Part shown: one piece after another, positions 47,801 through 60,440 of the stretch
How positions within the stretch are numbered: the first letter of the stretch is position 1
Layout of the letters: each line of letters opens with the position of its first letter
From: Varroa destructor
Lineage: Eukaryota > Arthropoda > Arachnida > Mesostigmata > Varroidae
DNA: 64,000 bases
Reading direction: 5' to 3'
NCBI RefSeq assembly: GCF_002443255.2
Contig: NW_019211457.1
Location: forward strand, 51,645,725-51,709,724
Notes under the pieces: model-generated
Told to the model about the DNA's origin: nothing
The model's database searches: none
The model's input: only the letters and a program-made list of their open reading frames with translations
Translations under genes and position numbers: made by a program

Positions 47801-49155
47801 ATGGATACATTGAAACAAACAGTAGTCACAGCAGAAATTTGTTATATTATAAGAATTGTGTGATCCTTCCACAATAATGTACCGTGCCTAATCTTAGGTT
47901 CCTTCGAAAAGCTTCGAAAGAGCTTCTCTTTGCTGCCGCTCATTTTGTAATTACTGTGAGTTCCATTCAGCGGGTATAATACGGATAAATGAGGAAGGTT
48001 TGTTATTTTACCCAAGTCCTACACCTCAACGCTTTATTGATGCACAAGAGCAGTAAGACATATAAGGTACTCATTTAGCGTAATCTAATGCAACTGGCTC
48101 GTAGCAGAAAACCACTGGATTTTTTCATTCGGTCGTGTCATCTCGTTACATATCTCTGCCTTATCTTTGATACATTATATGAGGAACCTTTTTACGGATA
48201 ACGAGTTAGCAGGAAGGGTAAGTACGGTTTCTTGCTTTCGACAGAAAAAGATGAGTGTATTTAGAAGATCTTAGCGGTGTCTCGAATGAGACGAAGCAGG
48301 CAACTGTAATGGACGACGAGAAGGCGAACGCTAGGAGAGCGGATCGAAGAATGAAAGGATCTGTGTTGGGGTCTCTCTCATGAACTGGTTAGCACGCAAA
48401 GGATCGACAAATGCTAAAGGTATGACGACGTAATGGCGACGCTGTCGTCAACAGAATCTCCTGCTGATTGGCTCTGTCCAGAGAGAAATTAAAACAAACG
48501 ATTTAGCAAGGCTAGTTGCTATTGACACACATACGATAGCTGCCTCTTCCATACTGAGAAAGTAACTTACGAACAATAACAGAGACCTGAGGTTCTAGCC
48601 TAACAGGCTACAATTTCATCGTTTGAGCATTAGCTAATCACGTCATAGAATAAGATCTTGGTAGCACCCATTCATATATTTCTGGGTGACGATTGTTTTT
48701 TGTTGCTCGATAGAATTATGCGAGCAAATTTGAACGCAGATGAAGTATCACTGGTCAATGAAGGTTCATATCGGGTTTGCGTTTTGAAAATATTTTATGA
48801 AAGAATCGATTATGTAATACATGAAAAAAATTCATCATTTTCGAAGCAATCGTAGTATCCCGCGATGACTTAAATGGTGCTTAATTGGATGAACACTCAA
48901 GGATATATGTTATGCGTTGTAAATCTTTGACGTAGATGCGGTGGCAATTTGAAGAGAGCGAACGCTTGCATGTCGACCGGATAGAAAAAGACCTTTTTCC
49001 CCAAAAATCTGCCACTTAACGACAATGTAAACGGTGTAACCGTAGAATAAGAACACCTTCTGTTTATGTAACTGTTAGTGTTCGTGTTTTATCGCATAGT
49101 TCGTGATATGCAGGTAGCCACAGGAAGTCGTCGGTAGCCTCTTGAGTTCTCTATA
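44825..49155. other. Intergenic region upstream of the ABHD12-like gene up to gap 2
   Basis: The first few hundred bases should hold the ABHD12-like promoter. A short palindrome (45210-45232) and a minus-strand tRNA-like B-box match (about 45160-45172) lie nearby. A poly(T) run is at about 47361-47377. A GC-richer patch at 48240-48480 could be a 5' UTR or promoter. No protein-coding gene was recognised. Confidence 0.45.
45210..45232. repeat. Short palindrome, 11-bp arms
   Basis: CGCAAATAGAA (45210-45220) and its exact reverse complement (45222-45232) around one G, upstream of the ABHD12-like gene. Confidence 0.7.
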
Positions 49156-49255
49156 NNNNNNNNNNNNNNNNNNNNNNNNNNNNNNNNNNNNNNNNNNNNN
49201 NNNNNNNNNNNNNNNNNNNNNNNNNNNNNNNNNNNNNNNNNNNNNNNNNNNNNNN
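49156..49255. other. Assembly gap 2 (100 N)
   Basis: Exactly 100 N, a placeholder gap. Open frames crossing it are artefacts. Confidence 0.98.
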
Positions 49256-52200
49256 TATATTCGATATTGGCTTTGCTTTAATTTGATTGTTTTTTCTTCT
49301 GGCTCCACATTTCTGGATATTTTCCTTGGACGCGTATATAAATTCAAGCCGTGTTTTCAAACGTATTTCACATTATATTTGTCTAGGGACCGCGGAAGAA
49401 TGCATATGTGGCGATCTACCTTTACATCATAGATCGCTGAACTAGTAAGTTGTACTTGTTTTACCCAGAAGGATTAAATGTTATACTACTTTTTAATAGC
49501 GGCTGCAGCCTTACGAGGTCATCGTATATATTAAAAATCGCCCTGTAGTTAAAATGGATTCACCTCTATAATTGATTGCAAATGTAGAATAGGAGCTTAA
49601 AACAGCTGGGTTCGTCCAGGTGTCCAATCTTGTTTTCCGCTTTGCTGCTTTCCTCTCAAGGAAGCTTATTTTATATATCTCTATATAATACAATATTATT
49701 TCAAGATTAAGTATGCCCACACATAGTGAACGAATAAGATCGTTTCAAATTTTCTTTATGATTCAGTTCTAAGTATTGAACATTTTGCAGGATTCTCTTT
49801 TAAGAACTAAATTAACTCGCTAATTCTTTATGGCTAATTATTATGATAAGTGATTCTATAACTAAGGATGTGTGGCAAAATAATCGATCTAACAAGCCAT
49901 ATTTGGGCTTATCTGGTATATCCGAAAGGGCTTAAAAGTTGAGATTTTATCCAACTAAGCTTTTAGGAAATTCTGACTTATTTAGCACCTAGTAAAAGAC
50001 AATAAAAAAAACACTTGTTTAACCATAACACTAACGTACAGGCATTATTTTTAAATTCTTTATCTGTTGTTATACTCTTGTTTTTTTTCTAAACTTGAAC
50101 ATGGAGCCTAATTTCAAAAAAATAATACTTAAGCTAAAAACTCTATTTCAGTGTTTGACATGCTTCTGTAATTACACACATTTCCATAGTAGCGTGCACG
50201 TGCAGTATCCGGTGGACTCGAGTAACGGCCACGTTGTACGACTCCATTCGGAAATAATTTCTTTTAAGCCAGTCTATTTAAAAATTTGGTCTTAATTCTT
50301 GGCGATTAACCTCTGAACTGAGTCGTAGTCTATTACGTATTATATAAATCGGTACACGTGTCAGTTGGATCAGTTACAAATCGAAATATCAAAACTAAAC
50401 GTAAAACGTTGTGAAGAAAAATATCTACACTATCCCTACACAAAATGATTAATGAAAAAAAATTAATTTGTGAGATAATTGATTAAAATGTCCTTAATAA
50501 TAATATTCTTCTAATAATAGTTCCAGCTTACTGAAGTGAGTACTAACTCAGAATGTGTACACATGTCGACTTCGCTACTACAACAAACAATAACGAAAAA
50601 TCTTTCTAGCAATGTGCACAACAACAACAACAAAAAATGACTGCTCTACAAATTGGCGGACATAGCTAAACTATAATTTCGTTGTCCATATGATGTTTTG
50701 ATTTGGACCTCAACAGCCCAATGGCAAACGTGATTCAATCTACAGAATCTAGCAATGCGTCACTGATTTTGAGATCTGTTTGCACAATGGAGCTTCCAGA
50801 GTCGAAAAAACAACGGGCTGACTGATTCACTCAACAAAATTATACCTTCAATTAAAAAATCGAACGCGTGCTTTGAAAAACTGTATAACACACAACAGTT
50901 AAACTTTAAACAGCAATGTTTAAAGGACCTGTTAGCATAGAGCTTCCTCTTCGTATAATTGAATACAATTATTAGCGCACATGCAAATTTATTTTATCAG
51001 CCTTAGAGGTACAACGTATTTAGTTTTATCCTCGTGCCATAGTATTTGTGGCTCACCTTTGTCGTATGAGGATAGATAAACCTGTTTAAAAGCGATATTT
51101 ACGTAGGGTTTGGATTAAGGAAGTTATAGCAAAGCGCCCCATGGGTTCGTTTTGGAAGGATGGTCCTGAAGTTCGATTCAGCGTATTTAGAAACTAAAAC
51201 GAAAGGTTTCAGACGGTGATATTGCTCGATGATAAAAGCATTTTTCCAATGCGGTCATATAAAGCCTAGTGAAAATTATATCCATTTTGTACAAACCAAA
51301 AAATCTGGAGAAGAACGCTGGCTATAAGGAGCCGAAAAGCAGCTTTTTGAGATACAATCGAATATTTTACCGTGAATGACATGAAAAAAATGATATATAT
51401 ATTTAGAAAAAAAACCTAGAATTACTGGAACTGTTGTTGCAGTTATATCCACGGTATAGTATTTAAGTTATAAAACCTCATAGTTCAGCTTGTCCGATGC
51501 TAACGTGCATGCTCATTTTGACATAATGTCTGCCATCTTTGATTAATCTAGGAAAGCCGTTGCTCAACCAGCAATTTCCCGACCTGTAAGACTTAGATAT
51601 CCTTTTAGATTCGTAAAAGGTTTTGTATGCAGAACTTCATTTTACTTTTGAAACAATCTAGTTGTGAGTACCCCATCCACTGTGACAGCTTTCGCAGTCT
51701 GCAAATATCCGACAACCTTGAAAATATTCGTCACTCTGTTTTCGTTGCCTGGTCTCTGTTGTAGTAAAAGATGAGTACTTTAAGCACTTGCGGTGATAAT
51801 ACTAAGCAGACCAGCTAAAAGACTGACAACTTCTTGAATCCTGCCAAGATATTTAATTTTAGGAAAAATTAAGTACACTTGTGCAGGCGGAGCTGGGTTT
51901 TTGGTTTGCAATGAAAACAGCAAATTTCAGATAACATCCGATAGTTCACCAGACTGACCCAAGAGTCCACCTTGTGCTAGTTTCACGTTGCTTAACGAAT
52001 TATGATTTCTTATGAATTAATTTGATTCGAGTACATTACTTTCAGCACTAACCATTACCATATTGAGATCACCCTACCTGCTATCCTTTTGCGATTATCC
52101 TGTTTTCCTGTTAGAATGTTCTAGTAATCTAGAGGTTTTGTGGCGGTTAATATTTTAGTCTGTCGCAAAAATTTGAATTGGATTTGTGTTACGCCGGATC

Positions 52201-53367
52201 TGAAGTATAATTTCAGTTCGGATTTATACTAGTAAAGCTATTTCGTTGCCATCATCCAAAAATTCTGTTGCACTTATCTTGTTATACTGCTGTCTACGTT
52301 AACAAATAGCAAAAAACTCAGTTTTCTAAATCGGTGAGTTTAGTTCCGTGTCCTTTGACCTTGGTGCGGGCGTCCTATGACCTTGTTCCAGTATTCGATT
52401 ACGTTCTGCCTAACCCATGTTTCGAGCCCGGCATCACTGTTAGGCATTTAATCAGACAGCTGATTCTTAGTAATTCAGTATTAATAACAATTATTATTCT
52501 GATATCATTATATTCTACCTAACTTTTGGCATCATTTCAGTTATTCTTTTGCACTAATATTACTGTGGAATTGCGGTAATTCCACTTTTTTTACTATTGG
52601 AAATTTTGCTATTTTCTCCCAGTTAGTGCCTTGGTGTGACGCAAGGGTTTTTCTGATCGAATGAATCAGATCGTTGTCATGCTGCTGCTATCGTTTAGCC
52701 TTTCCCTTACTAAAATTCTTGTTGAGGTGTAGACCGCCTGCATTGCCAACAGCCGGTCATTCTTTAGCATGTAGATAATTCCGCCCTCCCGCTGAAACAT
52801 TCCCGATACCCTGTTGCGCCTTTCTAGCTTTCCTATGGCAGTCTTTGTTCTCCAACTCCAACTTGCACGTTGTCGCGGTAAACAAAAAATCTCTTAACCG
52901 TAAAAAGTTTTTTTTTATTTTAGGCAAAATTCAACGGTCTGTCTTATTTTGTAGAACATGAGAAAAAACAAAGAAAAAAAAACCAACCTAGGCCGTTCAG
53001 GAATACTCAGGTAATTCAAAATGCTCAACTAATTGCCCGCAGAAATCAAATGGGCTTTAACTACATATGTTTTCTGAGTCCAAAAAGTGTCCATTAAAAT
53101 GGAATAATAGAATTCAACTGTGCCTACAAAAAATCAGATTAAAGCAGTTTTGCTACGTGGCACGCTTTTGGCGGGCATGTTTTGACGGGCACAGCAGATG
53201 GCGGCAGATCTATGATTCGGACTGAAGAGTTTTCAATATCCACCTTGAATAATAAAATTTAAGAGTACGGTACCGAGGTAATTCCTTGTACAACAGACGG
53301 AATTTGAAAAAAATGCCAGTATCGATTATCTAATGATATGTAACTGCCGTTATTATCTGCTAATATA

Positions 53368-53422
<55 letters not shown>

Positions 53423-56400
53423 GAAACTTCACACTTGAAGGTAAAGTCCATGATCTATATATTGTTATATAAATAATAATATAATAATAAAATGTTATCT
53501 AGTCCATGTCAGTACCCCCTGTCTTTTTTTCGCTCGAATAATTTTGCTGGCACAACATGTTGAGTAATTCCTGTCTTTGTTCCGATGTGCCCACTAAGAG
53601 TCAACCAAATGAAACGCCTCATGATTGGTAACAAACAGTCGCTCAGTTAGTTTTTTCTTACATTTATATCATAGTAGTTGCTGCAATGATATTACAGAAT
53701 GAAACAATATTTTGCTCAACGGTAAAATACGTTTACGCCTTAAAGACGAGACAGCGGCAAAGTTGAAGTGTGGTCGACGTCAATAACTTACGTACGCAAC
53801 GTATTAAACTAAGACATAGATACTATAAAAATTGCCAGGAAGTAGACTCGAAACCACGTACCAATTCACGAACACTCCATGGATAATTCATGGTAGGAAT
53901 AGCGGTTATCGGGGATATTATTATAAGCACAAATGAATAGAAAGTACTATATGTGTATTAAACGTATTTTTGTAGAATGCGTAGAAAAAATGTTCCTACC
54001 TTGACCAAAGAGAACCGCGAAACGAGGACTGTCTACCCTTTTCGCCATTTAGTTACATGGTCCACAAATTGCTTTTTCAAGAAACTATCTTTAAAGACTA
54101 CTTAACGAACCACCGTAGGTAAAGCGGTACTTTAACAACTTTCACCAACATCATCGACGCAGTGGCGACGGACTGATCCGAATGAGATAATACGGAGCTG
54201 CCCTAGTGCGTGCGCGATTTTTGTTCTGATGTTTCGACCCGAACATATCGTTAACTACTTCGTACAGGTTCTTGTTATGCAGCGTGTCAGCGCACGGTGT
54301 TTGTAGAACGCCTTCGTTTCCACATAGCAGCTATAACGTCTCCATGCTCTTCATTACCCGCTTTGTACAAAATTGTAGCGAGTGTGTGGGAAGTCACGCA
54401 ATCCTATCCCGAAAAAAGTGGCGATATTTATCTTAAAGGTGCCATGTAAGATAGTAAAAAAAAAAATGGTTTTTTACATTATAAATATTGTACACTCATA
54501 GATAGGGAGCGCGTCGGATCTTCCAACCTTTCATCTCCTCGATATTTTGCTTAGTTTCCTCAAGAAAGATATATAGGGTCAATAATAACATTATTATTAT
54601 TGTTAGTTTTTATTATTCACGTTTACCTGACCATGGGGATTTTAACTACCTCATATAAACTGATAAGAAATACGCATCGTCATTGAACAGCTTAGAAAAT
54701 CTCGAGACTCTATTAAAATAGCGAGGAAACATACTAAGCAATGATTGAGCCTATACGTTATAAGGTTTACCAATATGTCATCAGCAAAAGGTGTTTTGGA
54801 CATAAGTTTAACAAGCCACATAATCCAATAAACTAACGCATATCTTTTTGAATGTTATCTCAATGGCATAGCTTGTCAATGTGATCACAGAGCATTTCAA
54901 AGAAAAATATATCAACTATTTATAACTTTTGATTGTTTTTTCCTCTTCAGGGCGTAGCGATTCATACAATAAGAATAGGTTTTAATTTTATAAGTGACAG
55001 CTTTATAAAACCTAGATGACAAACATAAAAAATTATGTACTGCATGTAGCACTTAGATACTTAGGATCCAAATGATCCGTGATATTTCCGCTCTAGGCAT
55101 CCAATCCAGCAACCAGAAGCCACTGTTCAGCCATAATTTCTACGATACGTAAATGCCGGAATAGACCAGGTAACCAGGTTTATTGTTTACATTCTACAAA
55201 TGTCACATATATAAACTTGACATGATACAGTTTGTTTCTAAATACCGCTTGTGCTGCAGATCTGTGTTTTTTTTTTATTAAACTTCTTCCGCTTGTGTAT
55301 TTGTACTTGTATATATTCAACTACATATACAGAACAATTTAAAAATGAGTTACTCTAAATCTATACATACATCGATGTATGAGCAATTCAGGTTTTCAGT
55401 CACCTACCGAAAGGTCACAGATAAAATTATCCTAATCCATATATACATACACATAATGATTGGATCTTTAGAAGGTTTCTTGAACTAACTCGATTCTATA
55501 AAAGCTCGATTTTTATGGCCGTTACACTTGTAGTACGATCTGGTCTAAGACTCCATTACCAACCGTACCTTCATCCAAAAACTGTCAAGCCACGCGTAAG
55601 ACATTTGGATACTTTGCTAACCAGTTATGGCCCAACTTACGTACTTTACTGAAAAGGACACCCTTGACAGGGCCTGCGAACCCTGAATATTTTTGATTAG
55701 AAACAATACGCTTTCGTAGAGAATCGGTTGAGTCCAAAAAGATGTTTTACCATCATTGTCAGCTTGTAACACTAGAATTGACACTGATAAACTCATGAGA
55801 TACGCTTACAAAGCATTATCGGCTGCCGTACCTGGTTCGCACATCAGGATCTGGAAGAAGACCACACCGAGTTACGGCATTTATTCTCAGAGATGAGAAA
55901 AAATTGAATATCCAACGTTTTCGAAAGAGCTTTCGAGTACGATTGTCAATGGGGTATCTTTTCGCCGATAAAGCTCAGCTGCCATTCTCTATTATTATAG
56001 CAGTTCTCACGGAATGGCCTTAGAGTACGATCCTTTATGCCGGTACGGTCTTTCAAATGATCTAGCAAGCATCTGCCAAGGCATTTGTTGTCTCATTTGC
56101 TAACTAGGGCGTCTGGTACGTAGAGTCGAGGAGGCCTCGATAGTCAATGGCGACTAGTCTTGAGCTAATCTTTGAGTAAGATACTGTCCCGGATGTGATA
56201 TATTAAACTTTTGCGTCAATAGCCAACTCTGAATTGACATGGAAATTTCGTGAGGTACCAGCACAAATAATTAAATAGCTAAATATTTTAAGCACATATG
56301 GCTTTCTGTCCGCCCCGAAACTGTTGCTATTCGACTCGCTGAGAAAAAGTCCGCCTTCTTTCAAAATAGTCTAGGATAACGTTGGCAGCGAACTGCTGAA

Positions 56401-56536
56401 TGGTTGGTACATATGGGCCGGTGGTTTTTTTTTTTACTTGGTTGTGGCCTAAAGGTGATGTTCTGCTCTTTGTTCGAAAGGGCAAAATACAGCTTTTGTA
56501 GGTATATTTGTTTGTTTGTTTCTGCGCCAGATCTAC
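49256..56536. other. Gene-poor AT-rich region
   Basis: No supported gene. The region holds AT-rich unique-looking DNA, a long (TA)n tract at 53362-53421, and a few GC-richer patches (52340-52450, 54150-54400) whose translations are broken by stops. Confidence 0.5.
53362..53421. repeat. Long interrupted (TA)n microsatellite
   Basis: About 60 bp of TA with a single C and a TT interruption, followed by AT-rich simple sequence to about 53490. Confidence 0.9.
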
Positions 56537-57231
56537 ACGTTCATTATGACCCTGCGCTTCATATCATTTAGGTCATTTAGCTTCTGCTTTTTGATATAGT
56601 CCCTTAAAGTACCCCGAAAATGGCGCATCATACTAGCAGGGCACCCAACAAGCGTCGTTCTTTCTTCAGCGGCGTTTTTATATATACATTTAGGTTCGCT
56701 TGCAAAAACATAGTCAAGTTTTGACCAATTCTTGAACAGAATAAGATTCCTATTTTATTTATCTTGCTTTCTACGTTGTATACTTTCTCCTGTCACACAA
56801 TAAGTCACTTTGTATCGTTCATCAACATGGCTTAGTATGACACGCTGGCAGAACGATGACGACGAAGAAATATAACCCGCCATCCTGCTGGCATCAGAGC
56901 TATCAGGCGTCATACGGAATATGGCAGTGAAAGCTGAGCTACGATGCTAGTTTATAGAAGTAAATATGCGACATCCTCATCAATAGGGCTATCCAAATGT
57001 GACGGTGATATGTGACATTGTGCTCAGCTTTAAGATTCTTCCGTAAAACGGCCAATTGCTACCCAATTCTGACATTATTTTCCTCGCCGCCATGATCCCG
57101 TTCGCTCGGACTTTTCTCCTTAGTAATATAGATGACGCGATAAACTGCGGACATATGGTCTTCTGCGGCGTTGTTTTCTCTATCTGATGCAATCCAACAA
57201 CAGCAAACACTAGTGTTTTTAGATCACCCAC
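56537..57231 (-). pseudogene. Decayed coding sequence of unknown family (possible transposase relic)
   Basis: On the minus strand, three open blocks occupy one and the same reading frame: 57231-56989 (about 80 codons), a middle block at about 56915-56758, then a block ending at the stop 56537. The blocks are split by a few stops. The last block ends RGTLRDYIKKQKLNDLNDMKRRVIM, a basic, helix-like tail reminiscent of the C-terminus of mariner/Tc1-type transposases (WGxLKD...LxxLKxRI). In a neighbouring frame CQQDGG occurs near 56879-56893, recalling FQQDGAP of the same enzymes, but the spacing is longer than usual. The family call is weak. No terminal inverted repeats were located. Confidence 0.3.
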
Positions 57232-58407
57232 GAATGGAAAGTAGCTGGGTTTATAAGAGGATTAAAACCACAAGAAGATGCCAGCTGCACAATAAAAAAT
57301 GAATATTGATATAATATTAAATTCAAGAGATAATTACAAGCTTTTCTTTCCTTCTTTTTTTCCTTTTGTGTCTTATAGGGTCCAGTAGACAACGAGATAT
57401 AAAATTTGCGATAGAAAAAACGATGCTACAAAGTGAAATCTACATTAAATCAAATGTTTTTAAAAACCAGATATGTCAAATGTCAAATGAGTGAATAATA
57501 AAGGACATAATAGCAAAAACGTTGTTGATCATTCAATTCACTATTTACGCAGACTCATACGTATATATATATTTATATATTCGTGTACCTAGTTTAAATG
57601 ACGGTACAATTAAGGTACAGTATCTGTTATAGGCTATTATATAGATAACAGCGTTAGTATGATAGAAGTTCAATTTAACATGTATTCTGCAGTAGGTACA
57701 TATTTTAAATCAAAGTAAAACTGTAGAAGCTCGTAGATTCCGAAGCTCGGCAACGAGCGCTGTTCACGAATCAGTCATCGTGATTGTTTTCGGTTAAGTC
57801 CAGACCCGTTCGTTGAGGACAACACTGTTTCTGCCCTTTCTACAAATGGCCTGCTTGTCTCAGGTGAAATATGTTACACTGTTGTTAATTACTGAAGATA
57901 ATAAGCCGAGTCGACAAAGCAACAGTGAAACTTGTAAGCTGAAAAACTAAAAAAAAGTTCCATAACTAACGACGCTTACAGTTGTGTTTACAGACGTTCG
58001 TAAAAAAAAATCTAAGTCTTTCTGATCTAACGGGGATTAAAGAAGCTTATTTCTATCGAAATATGATAAATATGAAAAAGAATTGATCGACTGAAGTTAA
58101 CCCTCATCTTTGTAGAAGTAGAACGTAGACGGATTAATTTACAAATATAGCAACGAAGACAAGCAATAAGCCTGAGTTTAAATAAGATAGGCATACAAAG
58201 TGAAACATCAACTGTAAACTGGCTCCAGTCTTGTTAAATAGAAGCTCTGTTAAACGTTATATAGTAATCAATTTTCATAACTCTATAGCGCGAGCAACTC
58301 TAAACGGAACGAGCGGGTCTTGTAACGATGAGCGAATACGTAAGTTTTGCTTCTTGAATCGAATATGGAAAAATACGAAAATTTTAAGCAACACAAGAAA
58401 ACGGCAT

Positions 58408-58430
58408 AATATATATATATATATATATAA
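58408..58430. repeat. (AT)n microsatellite
   Basis: About 11 AT units. Confidence 0.9.
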
Positions 58431-59277
58431 TTAAGAAAGATATAATTGTGCAGAAATTTGGGTATATATTAGTTAAGGTAATGTATGATTTGCTTCGATA
58501 AATCTGCCATCCAGATAATCGCAATGGAAGGGATCATGTCGCTCGGCGGGGTCTAGTGACCAAAACCTGATTAGGCTGCCTGAGATGCCGCGAGGCGATT
58601 AAATTTTCCGTTGTTAAGCTTTGGATTGGAGGGCTTGAGAAAACGTTACTCGACAACAAATTAAGTCCTAAGCGTAGTGAGCTGATAGAAATAAGAACAG
58701 AAAAAATAGAAGGCCAAAAACAAGTCACAGAATATGGAAAATTGACATACTAAATTTATATACGTTTTTATAAGCAACGCTCGCCATTGGTAGATGAAGT
58801 TTTTGATTGTGGAAATGTGTACCTTATAATGAGTCTGTTGCTAAGTCATCCCCCACTATGATCAGTTTAGTATTATTTTGAGATGTGTCCTTCGCTGAAC
58901 GGGGCATTGAATTCGACGAACGGGTATTCTTGTAGTGTTTGCCCCTGGTTACTTGGTTACGAGACAAAAATAGTTAGTTTTCTGTGACAATTTTGGCCGG
59001 AAATACTATTAACCTGTTTTTTTTTTTGTTTAATTCTGTTTTTGAATAGGGTTTGAATCATAGCCAGTTATGGACTGATTGTTTAATATAGATTAGGTTA
59101 CGGGTTGATAAGCTGGACTATATATGAAGCAGCCTTATCTTTTGTAGCGAGGTTCACAAAAAGTACCAATTCACATCTTAGACAGCTGTTATATAAATAG
59201 TTAATTACTCACTAATAGTTTCATACAATCCGAGCTTATGGATAAAACGCAAGAATGTCAAATATATTAGCAGGACA

Positions 59278-59295
59278 CTTACGTACGTACGTAAG
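59278..59295. repeat. Perfect 18-bp palindrome with ACGT repeats
   Basis: CTTACGTACGTACGTAAG equals its own reverse complement. It includes overlapping ACGT/TACGTA cores. Confidence 0.85.
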
Positions 59296-59329
59296 ATTCA
59301 TCCATGTTTATGTTACATACAAGCTATGC

Positions 59330-60440
59330 TGAGGCTCATGAGATGACACGACGCCATCTGGCGGGCGCCAGGAATGGGTTACAGTGGAATGATGCCAGGA
59401 TGAAGGGAGAAGGTTGATATTAACGTTAACGGAACAACCCAACTGGATTATCGTTGCTGATGCCATTGCCACTGCTCAGGCAAGGATGACGGAGAGATCT
59501 TACCCTCCGCGTTGATCCTCACACGGTATACGAACGAAACCACAGCAACCAGTGATCGGACACAGAATTATGGGAGGGTGTAAAGTGCACCGAGAGGTTC
59601 AATGTCGAATTATGGAACGTTTACATCGTTATTGCAATCACTAAATTTCTACTTTATTACCCAAACGCCATAAAGTTTGTGGTCATACGAGGACACAACA
59701 TCCGCATTATCCTTGAATATATTAGAATTTTGAAAAACAGAAAAGTACTAAATGGAGAAGCGAAGCTCAAGGCTTGCTGATTGTTCAGTTGATACGGCGG
59801 ACGAGTAGTTGTTTTTCGCCTTGGTTGGCGTCGAGTTTGCCCTCGTTCTTGGAACATGTACGGATACTCGACCAGTCTGAAGTATGATAGCAATCACTGC
59901 TGAAGCAAATGTTGCCAATTCACAAAAACGTCTTCTTTGTTATGGCGGTCGCCGAATCCCATCGCAAGCCTCACCCGCCTTAGGTTAGGGGCAGGCGAAG
60001 AAATCAAGACAAATTGCGCAGACTGATCAGGGGCCATTTCCGCACGTTCGTTTAAGCTGACCTTACTCACTCTTCCCCTCTCCCTCGAACCTCCAACCCG
60101 ACTGCCCACGCCGTCAGCCGCAACGACGACGCAGCAAGCTGACGTCGATAGTCGCTGCTGCTCCAACAGCAGCTATCGCTGTTGTGATGGCTGTCATTGT
60201 TTAAGCCAGTCGTGGCAGGCAAACAGGCAACCGCCTAATATTACCACCACAGCAGAAAATTCTGACCTCGCACCTGCAGAATGCCTGCGATGAGCCTGAA
60301 CACAGCAGCAAGCGAACAGGCATCTATACACGTATCGTTAATTACATTGGAGATGGCGACGTAAAAAAGGACATACGATAAACCATTGCGGGAAGACTCG
60401 AGCCATATGAGCTTGAGCGCACTCAACAAATACGCTGTCC
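59330..60440. promoter_or_regulatory. GC-richer island, possible promoter or 5' UTR
   Basis: Clearly higher in G+C and CpG than the AT-rich flanks, with CTG/CAG-rich stretches near 60150. In this window such islands otherwise mark 5' ends of genes, but no coding exon was recognised. A gene continuing right or a distant first exon is possible. Confidence 0.25.

Noticed and set aside
49075..49432. Open frames crossing the N gap
   Set aside because: Artefacts of translating N; no real sequence supports them.
52400..52450. tRNA or SINE B box (GTTTCGAGCCCGGC) on the plus strand
   Set aside because: No A box at the right distance and no cloverleaf could be drawn.
54160..54420. Ankyrin-like phrase on the minus strand (KAGNEEHGDVIAAM)
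   Set aside because: Only one repeat-like stretch, with stops and frame changes around it. It is too short to call.
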